Below, one piece after another: positions 36,540 through 48,952 of a stretch of 64,000 bases of DNA. How positions within the stretch are numbered: the stretch's first letter is position 1; each line of letters opens with the position of its first letter. The notes beneath the pieces are model-generated. The model saw nothing but the letters and a program-made list of their open reading frames with translations, ran no database searches and was not told the origin of the DNA. The translations under genes were made by a program, and so were the position numbers. Source of the DNA: Micropterus salmoides (Eukaryota > Chordata > Actinopteri > Centrarchiformes > Centrarchidae); the NCBI RefSeq assembly GCF_014851395.1, contig NW_024040041.1, positions 12,038,242 to 12,102,241 of the forward strand, in the 5' to 3' direction.

Positions 36540-37182
36540 GATGTTTTATCCTCATGCTTTCAACTTGGGATGTTCCTACATTCCCCCCATGTTCAAGTAC
36601 AGCTTTTACGCACACTGGCGTATCTAACACACTTATCTAGGAGTGTATGATCCACAGTAATAAAGCCCTGCAGTGTGCAGGCGGCTCTGCCTCTATTGGT
36701 GGAACGTTGTTGTGACGTTCCTTGGAATAACCACAATTGTATTTTGTTTGTGAGAAGTAACGAAGTATCACACAACGTTTTGTCAAATTAAGTAAGTCTC
36801 TTTGGTGTGGACTGTATATTAATTTGCCTGGACACCATCAATTTCCTTTCAAGTGACTCAGAAACCAGGTTCCTTAATATGTGAATTGAACGACTGTGTT
36901 TTGCTTGCCCCAGCTTGGGAGCTGGTTCATGCTCCAAGTGAAGGAGTATCTCGGAAAGAGCTGTCAGATGTGTCTGAACAAAAGAAAGGAACCATTGGAA
37001 CAACTTTGACTAGAACACATGCCTCCTTTCAGCTTGACACCAAGTCTGTAGGCTCTTGAATCAGAGTGGAGAAGATGACAAAAAAAGGTAAATCTTCTTC
37101 CATGAAGATAGTGAATTTGTGTGCAAGCTTCACAAAGAACAGGAGCAGCATCGGATCAAGACACTTCCCTGTGGTGATGTTA

Positions 37183-37369
37183 AGGGCACGTCCAACTGGG
37201 AAGAGACCTTAAAGTACACGCAAAACACATGATGGGGAGGGATGACATATCCCATCTGGTCTAGAAACACCTTAAGAAGCCCCAGGAGGAGCTAAAGGAC
37301 ATGGCTGTGAAGAAGGACATTTGGGCTGTTCTGCTTCTTTCACTGCTGCCTCAAAAGTTGGATAACTAA
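37183..37369 (+). pseudogene. C-terminal end of a LINE ORF2, decayed
   Basis: From 37241 one frame reads DDISHLV, a stop in place of an expected Trp, then KHLKKPQEELKDMAVKKDIW and AVLLLSLLPQ before a natural stop at 37367-37369. This matches the YISHLAWERLGIPQEELEDV...DVWAALLSLLP ending common in teleost non-LTR retrotransposons. The 5' part, from GGGCACGTCCAACTGGGAAG, also fits the family's nucleotide consensus. The one in-frame TAG and the missing upstream domains mark it as dead. It ends 63 bases before the Tc1 element. Confidence 0.7.
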
Positions 37370-37474
37370 CAGACAACAATTTAATGGGTGGATACTTCTG
37401 ACAGATTATTATTTGCCTCATAATACAATATACACTCACCAGCCACTTTATTAGGTACACCTGTTCAGCGATCC

Positions 37475-38690
37475 ATCTTGATGCATTTTTTTTTCTGTGT
37501 AAATTCTGGATAATTACTAAGCATTTCGTTTACACATTGAAATCCAAAAGAAATGCCTCCTCAATTGCTTAAAAGGACTAGTTTACATCCCTGATTTACT
37601 TTAGTAGCCTCAGCTCCTCCGTGGTCACCAGCGTCCTTCCTTTAATAATCAGTTGTCAGACTCCTCTGGACACTGAAATATAATTTAACTTAACTATCAG
37701 GATGTACAGTATGTGTACAGGACACCAGTTTAGCTTCAACCTGCTGTTCTCATTCCTCAACAAGTTAGGTAGTAATGACACGCAACTAATTAACATTACT
37801 CCGTTACTAATTTAGCTAACGTTACACTGCAGTCAAAACCGTGCTTTACACACCAGTGTGACAATTTAACTGGTGGCAAAATTAACTGGTGATAGTCCCA
37901 GATGTACCATATGCGTGGCTACAGGATCCATTGACTGCAAACCAGGAAATACGTTCCGATAACATTGTTTGTCTCCGTAATGTATCGTCATGTAGATATC
38001 TGCTTCTGAGTGTAGTTTGCAGGCTACATTGTTAGCTGCACAATGCTCACGGGGACCCCTCCCACCTGCAAATGAGTTCAAAGCGAGGACTTTGAGCGTG
38101 ATCATGGAGGTGACTGTGTCGCTGTTCAAAACTCTGCAAAATGTCAATAAACCGTCCACATCTTCATGTTGTCTGTCTGATTTGTGCCATTGTCGGTTTA
38201 AATGTGTTCTTAGTTTCATAAGGAAATAGGCTGAGGTGTTTGACGCTCAGATGGACGGATGGAAAGTGGAGACGCTGTTAGCTGTGCAGAGTGCCCAGAT
38301 TAACCTGTGACACAGCTTCATACCATCGATCACCTTTATATTCCGCTATCTTCGCCATCGTTACCTATATTGACTTGCCGGTCAACATTTGTATCATGTA
38401 TCCTTATTTTCCTGACGTCGAGTTGCTGTGAGATGAACAGTTTGTCATTCGGCCTGTAAGTGAAACAGTCTGAATGTTTAGCACAGCGTGCAGTCGGCTG
38501 AGACAACGGTAAATGCTCAAGTGAACTTGTGATACAACAGCTGTATCTACCGTCGCTCATTTCACTCACTGATTTAGCAAACACACACAAAAGTTGCAGC
38601 AGGGGTGGTGTAGTCTATATACGATGTAGCATGGTCTGTGCTCACTACTGTAAAAGTGAAGAAACATAAATAAAAGTTTTTTTCCTGCAC
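37475..38690. other. Unidentified block inside the Tc1 element
   Basis: This stretch does not match the Tc1 family pattern that I know. It is richer in CpG than its surroundings (for example 37965-38110 and 38340-38560). It has a 117-codon minus-strand frame at 37866-38219 with no recognisable domain, probably by chance. I see no clear terminal repeats. It may be another nested transposon. Confidence 0.4.
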
Positions 38691-38696
38691 AAAATG

Positions 38697-39148
38697 TGTG
38701 TCACTTTACTTAAAGCAAACAATTACGTGTTATAAGGTCTTATAATTAGTTCATATGGTATTATGTCCACCTGTAATATATTATACAGGGATAGATATTT
38801 TAACACTTTACTTAAAGCAAACAAAAACATGCTATATAGGCTACCTTTAAACACTACTATAAGCTATTATTCCATTTTATATCACTAATTGTAAATGGTG
38901 ACTAAAGTGTATTTATAACGAGGCAGAGTCGGTGGTTATAATGTGTTATGGAACATGGTCGGAGATTCTTGCCGCACATTATAAAACATTAAATCAAAAG
39001 GTCATAATACGTTATGAACTTTGCCATAGCGCCTAATGCATGTTTGTAAGTGATTATAACAACTGTTATAATGTCTTATGGACGCATTATATCGTGTTAT
39101 AAATATATGCATAAGTCATTATAGCGATGACCTTCATAGAAAGTGTTA
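38697..39148 (+). mobile_element. Miniature inverted-repeat element nested in the Tc1 copy
   Basis: The left end GTGTCACTTTACTTAAAG pairs roughly with the reverse complement of the right end, GGTAACACTTTCTATGAAGG. Inside are many short GTTATAATG/CATTATAA blocks in both orientations. The left-end block ACTTTACTTAAAGCAAACAA is repeated near 38807, as if the end had been duplicated. I recognise the AAGTGTTACC end from common fish miniature elements. Confidence 0.5.
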
Positions 39149-39149
39149 C

Positions 39150-39420
39150 CAAAAGTTCATTGGTCTGATTAATCTCGATTTCAGCTGCGACATTGAGAGG
39201 GTACGGTCAGAATATGCAGATGGTAGGGTTAGAAACCACATGAAAATATGGATCCATCCTGCCTTGTTCACTGTACTCCAGTGGTCTCCACAGACACCAG
39301 ATCTTAATCTAATAGTGCACTTTTGGGATGTGGTGGAACGGGAGGAATGATTTGCATCATAGATGCGCAGCAGACATATCTGCAGCAACTGCATGATGTC
39401 AATATAGACCAAAGTCTCTG
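39150..39420 (+). pseudogene. Tc1-type transposase remnant
   Basis: The plus frame contains WSPQTPDLNLIVHFWDVVER, matching the [20 protein letters not shown] block around the second catalytic Asp of Tc1 DDE transposases. A stop follows two codons later, and the nucleotide similarity to the usual ending (CTGCAGCAACTGCATGA, then GGAATGTTTCCA-like) continues out of frame. The N-terminal DNA-binding domain and the first part of the catalytic domain are absent. Confidence 0.75.
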
Positions 39421-39540
39421 AGAAATGTTTCCAACATCTTGTTCAAAGTAAGCCACGAAGAATTGAGACGGTTCTTAAGGCAAAAGGGTGTCCAACCCAG
39501 TACTAACAAGTTGTACCTAATAAAGTGGCCAGTGAGTGTA

Positions 39541-40546
39541 TTTCAGTGCTTTAACTGTCAAAAAAGGCTGTTGCAACCTTTTGTCAAAATTAGAAATTAT
39601 GCGAGTAAAGAAAAGCACCAAGATACAATGTCCACAGAGATCTTTTGGTTTTATATTGCTGGCTAATAAGTAGAAGGTTGCTAATCTGATCCCACTGTCA
39701 CTGCAGCTCCAGCTATCCACTGCTGACCGGAGAATGACTGGTGATGTAGTTGTCAGTTGAGGACTCTGTGAGCAAGACAGTGAACCCAAATGGCTCCAAG
39801 ACCACAGCGCAGTGTGCTCATTAAGAAATGCAAATGCACTGAAAGATGAGTGTGTCTCAGGGGAAGAGATTCTTATTTAATCAAAACTACCAAGCAGCTG
39901 AAGCACCAAAATAAACTAATAAATACAAAAAGAAAACCTCTCTGGTGCAGGGCTTAGAAGCACTGATCTACGGAATTCCATATGAAAAGCCAAATTCCAG
40001 TAACCTTGTGTAAAATGCCTGCTAAAGTAGTCTCAGATCTTAATCTAGCCTGCATGCATGGATTGTGTTGTAGCAGTCTTATTCATCTCTTGGTAGATCC
40101 TTTTATATCCTCACCAGTCAGACTGGCGAGCTCTTGGCAATACAGAGAATATCTTCAAGTCGATCAGGGCTCATTATCCTATCTAATAAATTCATTATCA
40201 CATAGCCATGTTTCCATGTGACCAGAGGCAGACCTTCACTGACAGTATTTCACCACAAACCACAGCAATTCTAGGGCAAAATCTTCATTTGGCGTGTTAT
40301 TTTCTGTATTTACATCATGAGATGGTGTGGTCACATTTCATTATCAGGGACCCGGCTCTGCTCAGCAGAGGGACAGATGCTGCCAACACAGAGACAGCTT
40401 TGCAGCGCTAGCCTCCGCTTTCTGCCATGGACATATGTGGGTTGCCGGGGGCTGTGGCTGTCACAGGCTGTAGCTCTTCTCAGAGCTAGCTGATGCGAGC
40501 GGATGGGGTCGATGTGATTGGTTGATAAGAACAGAGCTGTTTCGTG

Positions 40547-40599
<53 letters not shown>

Positions 40600-43500
40600 C
40601 TGTGAGAAAGAGAGAGAGAGAGAGAGAGGAAGACAGGCAGAGTGGTTGGTCGAGGGCCAGTGTGCTTTTTTACTGCATCGTCAACATCTGTAAACAACCT
40701 ACACATTCACTGAACACAAACACACACACACACACACACAAAGCAGCCATGAAAAATGTGAGAAATAAAATCACCGGGAAAGGAGGAATAAAGGAGAAAC
40801 AGCGGTGGTGTGATTGTGCAGCTCAAGAGAAAGGTCAGAAGAACAAAGGCAAAAGAGCCAGAAGTGGAAAAGAATGAAAAGAGATGGGCGGACAAGACGG
40901 AAGATAGTGAGGGAGGCAGCGAAGGAAAAATGGAGTGATGGGAAAGGGAATAAAGAAGAGAGCAAAGGGAAGAAGGACGGGAAGGAGGGAGGGAAGAGAG
41001 GTTAGCTGGATAAGTGGGGCAGTGCTGCAGCGTGACACATCAGCATTCTGAGCACAGCGGCAGAGAGTAGCGCAACGAACGCAGTGGCACCCACAATCTC
41101 TCTCTCACACACACACACACACACGAGACACAGTCATGTATAAAACACACAAGCTTTTAACATGTACCGCACTGCCAGGAAGAGCGTGTGTCAAACACGT
41201 TATCTCATAAAACACACGCAGAACCAGAAACAGAAACTCAGGGTGTTCCGATAAAATGTACAAATCACTGGGTCGCATAATCTAGTCCAGCACACACACA
41301 GACAAACACACGCACAAACGTAGAAAATAAATAGATGACAAGTGATACCCAGTTTAAACTGCCTAAGCAAGAGCACTGCAGAGCTACAGATTGCTGGGTG
41401 TTCCCTGAAATCTAGCAGCATTTCTACACGACTACACGGAGGGGATGGTGACGTGACTAAAGCAGCCTCTTGTTGCTCTGGGGAAGATCATTCAACTCTT
41501 TTCTGGCTGATTGAATAAATGTTTGATTGACTGAAATGAAAATGCTCATACAGAGCATTGGTAGTTCCGATAAATGAAAAAATAATAAAGTGTGTGACCA
41601 GTTGCTCTGTTTGGAAAGCTCACCTGTTGCAAAAAATGCCCGAGCACTCGAGGTTAACACACTTCGCATGTGCTTCTATTGAGCAAATGAACAGGTGAAA
41701 CAGCAGGTGTCTTGTTTTATGGAGCTCATGGAGAAAATTTGGGACATTATTAGCTGCATAAATGGGGCATTTTACTCCACAAATAAAATCATTATAAGAG
41801 TTCAGTCAGAAAAAAAAAGACTTAATGTGAACAACTCCAAAACGATTATTGTAATATTAAGGCTAAATCAACATCAAATTGCTGGGAAGAAATCTGTTAT
41901 GAACTCCAGAGACAGTGTATTATAGTAACATGCACAAGTGCGTCATGCTCAGCTAAAGTTACAACAACGGGAATCAGATTTCTCTTGACTCCCCCCTGTC
42001 CCCTGTTGCCAGAAACTTGCAAGGGATGACAGGCTAACTGTGTGTGATGAACAAGCCACCTGTGAGTCATGTGACTCTTGTTTACACTAGGTGCAGGTTA
42101 CTGATCTGGCTAGAGATTAAGATTACCAGTAGAAAGGGTGCAAAAGTGAAACAGCAGTGCTTTAGCTGATTTCAAGCCCTGATGTGTATGATTTAAAATT
42201 AAAAAACAAATTTTCCCAGTTATAATATGAAAAAGACAGAAAGCAATGCACACTAATACATTCCTCACCTTCCTGACCAGGGACACTGAGATAAATATAC
42301 TGAAAGCAACACATAAGCCTGAAACATCTTATAGACACATAAAAAGCCCATAAATGCAGGCTTCTTTACACAGGCTACAAATATTAAAACCCTGAAAAAG
42401 AGTGCACAGTTGATTTTCCCCATGTAAGGAAATCTTAACAAAGTTCATGAACGGCCAGAAGTAAAATGATTCAACAAGCAAAAAATGAAACTTTCAATTC
42501 AGGTGAGTGTATCCAGGTCAATGCTGGTAGCAACTACATCTGAGAGCCAGACAGGTGGGGGTAAAGGTCAATATCCACATTAACTTCAGAGCTCCATTTA
42601 CTGACAAAATCTTATACTGGCTAAGAAAGAGACAAGTTTCAAAGACATGGATTAAGTTAAACGATCTGAGGGAATCAAAGAGGGGGTTGCCTATAATTTG
42701 ACTCCAAATCAAGAAGGGATGAGTGAGAGCTAGTGTCCGTGCTACACTGTAGTACTTAAGGAAAAATGCTTGGCAGACAGCAGAGTCTGCTTTTAATTCA
42801 CTTTCAGTCACTTAAGGGAAGTAATGTAAACCTAAAATATTGACTACCAACTTTTGGCGTAAGAGAGGTTTATCATATTCCTATTATTAAATCATTGTAA
42901 ATGAACGTTCTGTCATTAGCAAATGAGTGTCACTCTTGATTTCTATTTCAATCTGATTTAACTGAAAGTGATTTTCTCCCTGCATTGGTAGATAGAAAGA
43001 GTCTGAAACTGTAGCACTACTTAAGAAGTAAGGACGTTCACTACAGAGGTTCAAAGCGGTGTTCTATCTTTTGCCAGGAGCTCATGTTACAGCTATAAAA
43101 TCAGTAAAATGATCAAAGAAAAGGGTACCGATTTGTGCACTGTGAAAGATTAGATCTGAAAAGGGGTTTTAATCGTATTGTTATTTTTACCATGTATTTC
43201 TGTGCATCATTAAGATGTAATACAAAATATCATATCATACACATACATTTTGTGTACCAATTATATTTGCAGCTCTCTGCTTTTACGATTTAGTGTGTGT
43301 CGTGTCAAAGACATACATCATTCAGACACATCACGATCACAGCAGGGTGCAGCTGAGAGGCGTGGAGTTTAAATATGATAACGAAGCATTCTTTAACTCT
43401 GTGTATCAGCAGCGTGCTGCATGGAGTGGAGTGGATGTCCAGGACTGTAAATGTGAGTAATTACAGCCTCTAGTGGTCAGCAGGGAGAACTACACACCTC

Positions 43501-44203
43501 GTCATAGACACTTGTACTGTCATAACAAGGTGTTAACACATTAAACAGTAAGTTTGATATGGATTTTTTTATGTTTGATGGCTCAACACAGTTATTTCCT
43601 TCAATACAAAACTCCCTTTCACCATGAGCCTCTTTTCATTGTGCAAATATGTGCACACATATACATTAGGTTCACACAACACACATACAGACACACTGAC
43701 AGGTAAGGACATTCACGCCGTACAAAGGCCTCTGTCCTACTGAAGTGTCCTGGAGTGAATCCCTACCACCTGCATGACTGACACTGTACCTGACCCTACA
43801 ACCACTGTGGAGGGAGCAAAGACAACTGTTATTTCCATCACTTCAACCAAATAATCCTATGTGTAATGTAAATGTGAATCTTCACGTACTATAGAAATGA
43901 TAAGAAATGATTCAGTGCGGGGCAAAATGCTCCCTGACAGGTTGGTGTACCTGTTACACTTCAACCTGTATTTAATATAAACAGAGTTTCATATCATATG
44001 GGGAGATTCGTACAATAGTAATCAGTGTGAGGAAAAAAAAACTTTGATCAGAAAACAATAGAGTATAAAGTCTGAGCATTTATGTGCCAATACTAATGTG
44101 TTCAATGAACGTTCACAAAAATAGATTAATTCCCTTACATCAGGTCATATTGGGAACAGCAGATGGAGTCATGTTTTTGGTGTTTGACAAAGGCATGAAT
44201 GTA
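39541..44203. other. Non-coding intronic stretch
   Basis: There is no gene. Microsatellites lie at 40544-40598, 40608-40629 and 40721-40740, with a strongly purine-rich block at 40790-41000 that gives spurious Lys/Glu-rich frames. The rest is unique AT-rich sequence. Confidence 0.6.
40544..40629 (+). repeat. GT then GA compound microsatellite
   Basis: A GT run (40544-40598, one CG interruption) is followed after ten bases by a GA run (40608-40629). Confidence 0.95.
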
Positions 44204-44335
44204 TGACCTGCAATGGACTGGCGACCTGTCCAGGGTGTACCCCGCCTTTCGCCCGATGCCAGCTGGGATTGGCTCCAGCCCCCCGTGACCCTTATGCAGG
44301 ATAGGCGGTTGACGATGGATGGATGGATGGATGAA
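44204..44335 (+). mobile_element. LINE (L2-type) 3' tail with GGAT tail
   Basis: The order GCAATGGACTGGCGACCTGT, CCAGGGTGTACCCCGCCT, CAGCTGGGATTGGCTCCAGC, GATAGGCGGTTGACGATGGA and a short GGAT tandem tail is a hallmark of the very abundant teleost LINE/SINE 3' end. The GGAT repeats are the element's own tail. Only the 3' end was inserted, as is usual for 5'-truncated copies. Confidence 0.85.
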
Positions 44336-46878
44336 TGTATGACTATGACCTAGAAAAAAAGACGCTTGCAAGGACAGCATTAGCAATGTTTATCATTTCT
44401 GTCCTGGCCTTGGTCACTGAGGAGCCTTCATGACTTACAAGAGCTTGGGCATTTGTCCATGTACAAGGCTGGAATCCTGTGACTCTCTTTCTCAGTTTCT
44501 TTCTGGCACTGAACCCAGCAATTTGTCCAAAACCTCATTACTAAATTTCAGGGGAAAGGTTTTGGTGAGCATACATGATTTTGTTTTTTTCCCACAAATG
44601 GCACGCTTCACGTACAGTTTTGCACATTCACACATGGCAGCTGCCCAACCAGTCTCTCAGCAGAAACTCGACTGTCATTGCAGAGGTAATGGGACAGTGA
44701 CAGACGTTAACGTTCCCTGTGCAGATTTTCCCAGTCAATCCATGGTGTCCAACTGGCAACCTTCCCAGCACAAGGCCATTTTATCCACTTTGGTGCCACT
44801 GCCACCCATGAAAAGAGGGTTCTTTCAGTAATGATAAGCTTGGAGGAGATGTAGAGGCTTCATTCAAGTTGCTCTCTCATCTACAAAAAAGGGAAAAGGA
44901 GTGCCCAGAGACGGAAAAGACTGAGAGTGTCTAAATCTACTTTATCCTGCAGTATTAAAGGTACACTGTGCGTGTTTGTGTGTTTTTGTGTGGATAGACA
45001 GAGAGGAGTTGACCTAGTTAGTTGTGTTCTCAGTCTCTTTAGAACTGTAACACCCACAGCACTTCTGCCTCAATTTAGACTTTAATAACAATAACACACA
45101 CTTTCGCTCTCTCACTCTCTCTCGCTGTCTCACACACACAGACACGTACAGAGCTATGTGCATGCACATTATTACTTGACAACTGAAAATACAGTATGTA
45201 TGTATGCAAACGCATTACATATCATACACATGGTACATGGTGGAAGACCTTCAAAGGGGCAATAAGGTAGACACATTTGTCAAACTGACATGCCATGAGA
45301 ATATAAGAACATGAGCCCAAATCAAAGAAGACAGCTTCAACCTGCTGCTGTGACACTTGAAACCACTACGTGTGCCTCCACCATGTTAGGAATGTCAGGT
45401 GAAGCATTTCACCCTGCTTCAAACTACAGCACAGGAAAGCAAAGGAAAGGGAAGGAAGAAAACCCAGAATGTTTTGTTTTTTTTGCTTAATACTGGCTTG
45501 GGAAAAGAGAAAAAATACATCCTCTTACTTTATTTTGTCAAGAAGTGTCAGGGTTTGATACTGTATGACTATCTGCAAACATGACCTAACTGTATGACAT
45601 TTGTCAACAGAAGCTGCTGCATAATTAGTACACGATGTGGGGCTCTCACCCTAATTTCTGACAGGAGGCAAGGTGGTGTGTTGCACAGGCTTGATCACTC
45701 AACTTGAAAACTAAGTAGTGTCAGCTTTGACGACAGGCGAGCATGTTCGATGACTGTGATACAACCCAGAAGCCATTTTGATTAAAGAACTTGACATGTT
45801 TCTTCATGTTGTTTTGAATACTGCGAGATGAATAAAACATATTATTGCACGGTCTATGGCTCAGTATTTTATTTTCACTCTATCATGCTTGCATTTACAT
45901 AAATTTGTGTCCTTTTTTTCTAGGGCAACATAGCATATTTCCTGTTCAAGTTGTTTCTGCTCTTACATGAGTGCCAGATGGGTAAGGTTTGCCGTAGTGG
46001 CTGCCAAATCAAATGAAATTCTTAGAAATGTTTGGAATCCACACAGTCTAACTGAATTCTGCTGAAGCTTTAAACACCATTCTTGCAGTACCGCAGCTCA
46101 ACAAAGGCATGTCTTGCAAAACTATTTGACCCCATTCTGCCAGACACTTGATACATTATTGCTGTGTGTCTGTCAATACAAACAATATGAATGAATGTCT
46201 GGATATTTGTTTGATTCATAGTAGACCATTTTGTGGGGTTCAAGAGAAACAAAAACCTACCAAAACATCAGCAAAATTATTCTGGTTCACTTTCCTGTCA
46301 TGTTGTATAACGAGAGTATAATTAATGAAGACGCAAGCTGAGACCTACATTTTCCTCCACCATAGTGATTCTCACCCATCCCAACTGCCCCCTCCTCAGT
46401 TACCTTGTACTTCATTTTTTTCCTGCTATCATCCCCCAACTCTCCTGTCATCCAGCCCCCAAGAGGGAGAGGCAGATGGCGGGTCTGGTAAAATAAGGTG
46501 AGGAGAGGACGAAGGGTGGGTGGGAGCTTAGAGGACCAGATGAGTAAATGGGGTCACAAATGTTGGGGGAGAAAGACTGATGGAGACGGGACGATGGAGG
46601 AGACAAGGGAGCGAGAAAGCATTTGAGCAGAGAGAAGATGATCAAATGATGGGGGTAAGATGATGGCAGGGAGCTTGAAAGAGGAGCAGCAGGAAAGGGG
46701 GAGGGGATGTCAGTGAAGTAAGAACTGGGGCGTGTAGAGCTCCTGTTTGATATGTTTCATTATGGGAATAATTTCCATATGCTCTATGTGAGCATAAAGA
46801 CACACATAATGTCAAAGCAGACACTGCAGTAGTTACACATCCCAGTATGTACGATCACACCCCTCTCGCTCTCTAACA

Positions 46879-46919
<41 letters not shown>

Positions 46920-47370
46920 CACATAACGCCGTCAAGACACAGGCTGGACCTACTCATGCCATGCATGTGCACATGAGTGTCAGCCTACTTAAGCATTCAT
47001 TGGCATGTGAACGTCAAGCCTTCCCGTGCAAATGCTCAAACACACACACCTACACACACACTCTCTCAACACTTAGTTTAAAGAGAATGATTTTCAGACA
47101 AGACTTAACATTTTCTGTCTGTATTCTGGGTCATCATGGGTTTTAGCATGATGACAAAACATAGTTAATATGGTTTTGTATTCTTTGTCATTTTAATATC
47201 AACCTTTATATCTTGTAGGCATCTGTATAAGTTGTGTAACTGTTTGACATTGACTGCATTCCCTAAATGGTGAATGTGTACAGGTGGACCTGAGTTTGCT
47301 GGAGAAAAGCCAGAAGAAGAACATCTGGCATAACCTGGACTGTTTTTCCAGTATGTGCTTTTCCGTTTAA
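44336..47370. other. Non-coding intronic stretch
   Basis: No gene is supported. A 133-codon plus-strand frame at 44430-44831 has no recognisable domain. A CA repeat lies at 46883-46916 and a purine-rich block at 46470-46720. Confidence 0.55.
46883..46916 (+). repeat. CA microsatellite
   Basis: Seventeen CA units. Confidence 0.95.
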
Positions 47371-47733
47371 AGGTGGGGTATGCATTTCTAATCCGATACA
47401 CTTCTTTTTGTCAAATTCAGCAAATACCTCCTCACGGTCCACTAGGTTTCCGTTCAGCGTGCACTGAAAGAAATCTGGTGTTTGTTCACAGCCCTGGCTC
47501 TGTAAAGGGGAAACAAACAAAGTGGCTCGGACGGAGCCACACAACACTATTCCAGCCTTTCCAGCCATGATTTGTGTGTCAGGTAACATTAAATGTCTTG
47601 CCCACTTTGCAGCAGCAAATGTTGCTACAGTTTGCTAACTCACAACTTAGCTAACGTTGGTTACATTACTTGCTGTGTCGTTGTTGGCTCTATATGTTAG
47701 GTATTAGATTTCTCCAGAATTGCATACGCCACC
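47371..47733 (+). mobile_element. Miniature inverted-repeat DNA element
   Basis: The left end GGTGGGGTATGCATTTCT pairs with the reverse complement of the right end, GGTGGCGTATGCAATTCT. The interior contains TCAAATTCAGCAAATACCTC and CACGGTCC, then GGAGCCACACAACACTATTC, blocks I know from a common fish repeat. The flank TTTAAA precedes the left end; the right flank does not match it. The minus-strand 108-codon frame across it is not a gene. Confidence 0.65.
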
Positions 47734-47865
47734 AGGCCATGTATGGTATTAGATTCACACTGTACCCCCAAACTGGTGTACTTGCACACTATAGAAAGGG
47801 TTGTTTTTCCTTGTTATGGGCAGATTCTGGGATGTACTTCTATAAAATTTTTAACTATTCTTATC

Positions 47866-47930
47866 GGCAAACTATGGCACGCTTGCCAGCATGGGCACGC
47901 AGAGACATTTTAAGTGGCACTTGAGACAGC
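47866..47930 (+). mobile_element. Possible hAT-element internal fragment
   Basis: The stretch with ATGGCACGCTTGCCAGC and GGGCACGCAGAGAC resembles the GGCACGC-rich interior of the fish family whose end reads AGGTTGCYGACCCCTG. That end is found about 1 kb further on. Confidence 0.35.
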
Positions 47931-48049
47931 AAACTCAATCCTACAATATTGACATGTGCCCCTACGTTGTTTATTATTAGGCTACATTAAGTTGGTGAAA
48001 AAACAGATGATCAACCACCATGATGAATTAATGCTGGCATTATTATTAA

Positions 48050-48798
48050 GGTTGTCAAAATGATAGAAATATAGAAAAAATAATGCCTCTTATTTTAACG
48101 CAGGATTAATCTGTTAGTACTTTATGATCTGCAACCAGGCTGGCCGACAGCAGAACGCTGTGTGTGTCTGTGAGACTGGCCCAAACTAAAACATTCAATT
48201 TTGAAGGGGGATACGAGCAGCCCCTCCCAGCTTGGACTGATCCTCATTTTTGCTGTAATCTGATTGGCTCAACAGAAAGATCAAAGGAGTTTACTTTCCA
48301 TCCGGTTTGTGTGATAAGTGCAAATGTGACAAATGTTAGTGAAAAATGTGAATTTAGAAGAAACAATGTTGGCACAAGAGGAATTTGTAACAATTTTAGC
48401 CTTCTGACCGACTGTACACATGACATGTTGGTAGTTAACAGTATACTGTGACTTAAGTGGTCCAGCTCAGGTTTGACCTGCTCTTGTTCAGTGCAGTAGT
48501 GACTTGCTTATACAAACCCGAGGAGGCACGTGTCATCCTAAAGTTTCATGAAGGTCTTCAATACCACAAAAACACTATTAGTATATTTATTAAAAATTGT
48601 TTTGGCATTGTTATTGCATATGAACAGTGAAAAAAGGTTATGAATGTATGGGAAGTAAAAATGTTTAGCTAAATAAGTTTGTTTATTATCATTGATGTAC
48701 TCATCTACCAAAATCTATTTGAATTGGAATATTTTAAATTCAAACAAGTTCCAAAACTTGTATGATTATTATTTTGAATCGCTTGACAGCCCTATTTA
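48050..48798 (+). mobile_element. Possible hAT-like element with weak inverted ends
   Basis: The left end AAGGTTGTCAAAATGATAGA and the reverse complement of the right end, TAGGGCTGTCAAGCGATTCA, share the GGYTGTCAA core typical of many hAT ends. The interior is AT-rich from 48540 on. The assignment is tentative because the match is short. Confidence 0.3.
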
Positions 48799-48885
48799 TT
48801 ATATGTTTATTATTAACAAGGTCAAACTTCAATTAAAATCTGACTAACTATCAGTGCAGAAATTAAAAATAAATGACATGTGCAT

Positions 48886-48952
48886 TAACAAACGCTGCTG
48901 GCACTCTGGATGTCTTCAAGTCTCATCACAGAAAAGGTTGCTGACCCCTGAT
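48886..48952 (+). mobile_element. hAT-type element right end
   Basis: The motif AAGGTTGCTGACCCCTGAT is the terminal sequence (reverse of CAGGGGTCGGCAACCTT) of a widespread hAT family. The matching left end is not seen nearby. Confidence 0.5.

Larger units (their letters stand above)
28138..37080. other. Non-coding intronic stretch
   Basis: There is no gene. Microsatellites lie at 28902-28929, 28984-29052, 29172-29210, 30220-30273, 33412-33441 and 36493-36537. Purine/pyrimidine-biased blocks lie at 33500-33790 and 33915-34110. An 18-bp direct repeat lies at 35888-35925. Remaining sequence is AT-rich and unique. Confidence 0.6.
37433..39538 (+). mobile_element. Tc1/mariner-type transposon, degenerate and carrying internal insertions
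   Basis: The left end CACTCACCAGCCACTTTATT and the reverse complement of the right end CACTCACTGGCCACTTTATT agree at about 26 of the first 29 bases. Both are flanked by TA (37431-37432 and 39539-39540), the Tc1/mariner target duplication. The last 390 bases contain the end of a DDE transposase (listed separately). The first 40 bases and these last 390 belong to the element. The 1.7 kb between them looks like later insertions: an unidentified CpG-richer block (37475-38690) and a miniature element (38697-39148). The element is non-autonomous. Confidence 0.85.

Noticed and set aside
37866..38219. 117-codon minus-strand frame inside the Tc1 element
   Set aside because: It has no transposase, reverse transcriptase or other domain and lies in inserted repeat-like DNA.
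44430..44831. 133-codon plus-strand frame
   Set aside because: No known motif, no splice context and ordinary composition. It lies just after a LINE tail and is probably a chance frame.
47263..47589. 108-codon minus-strand frame
   Set aside because: It runs across a miniature inverted-repeat element and is explained by it.
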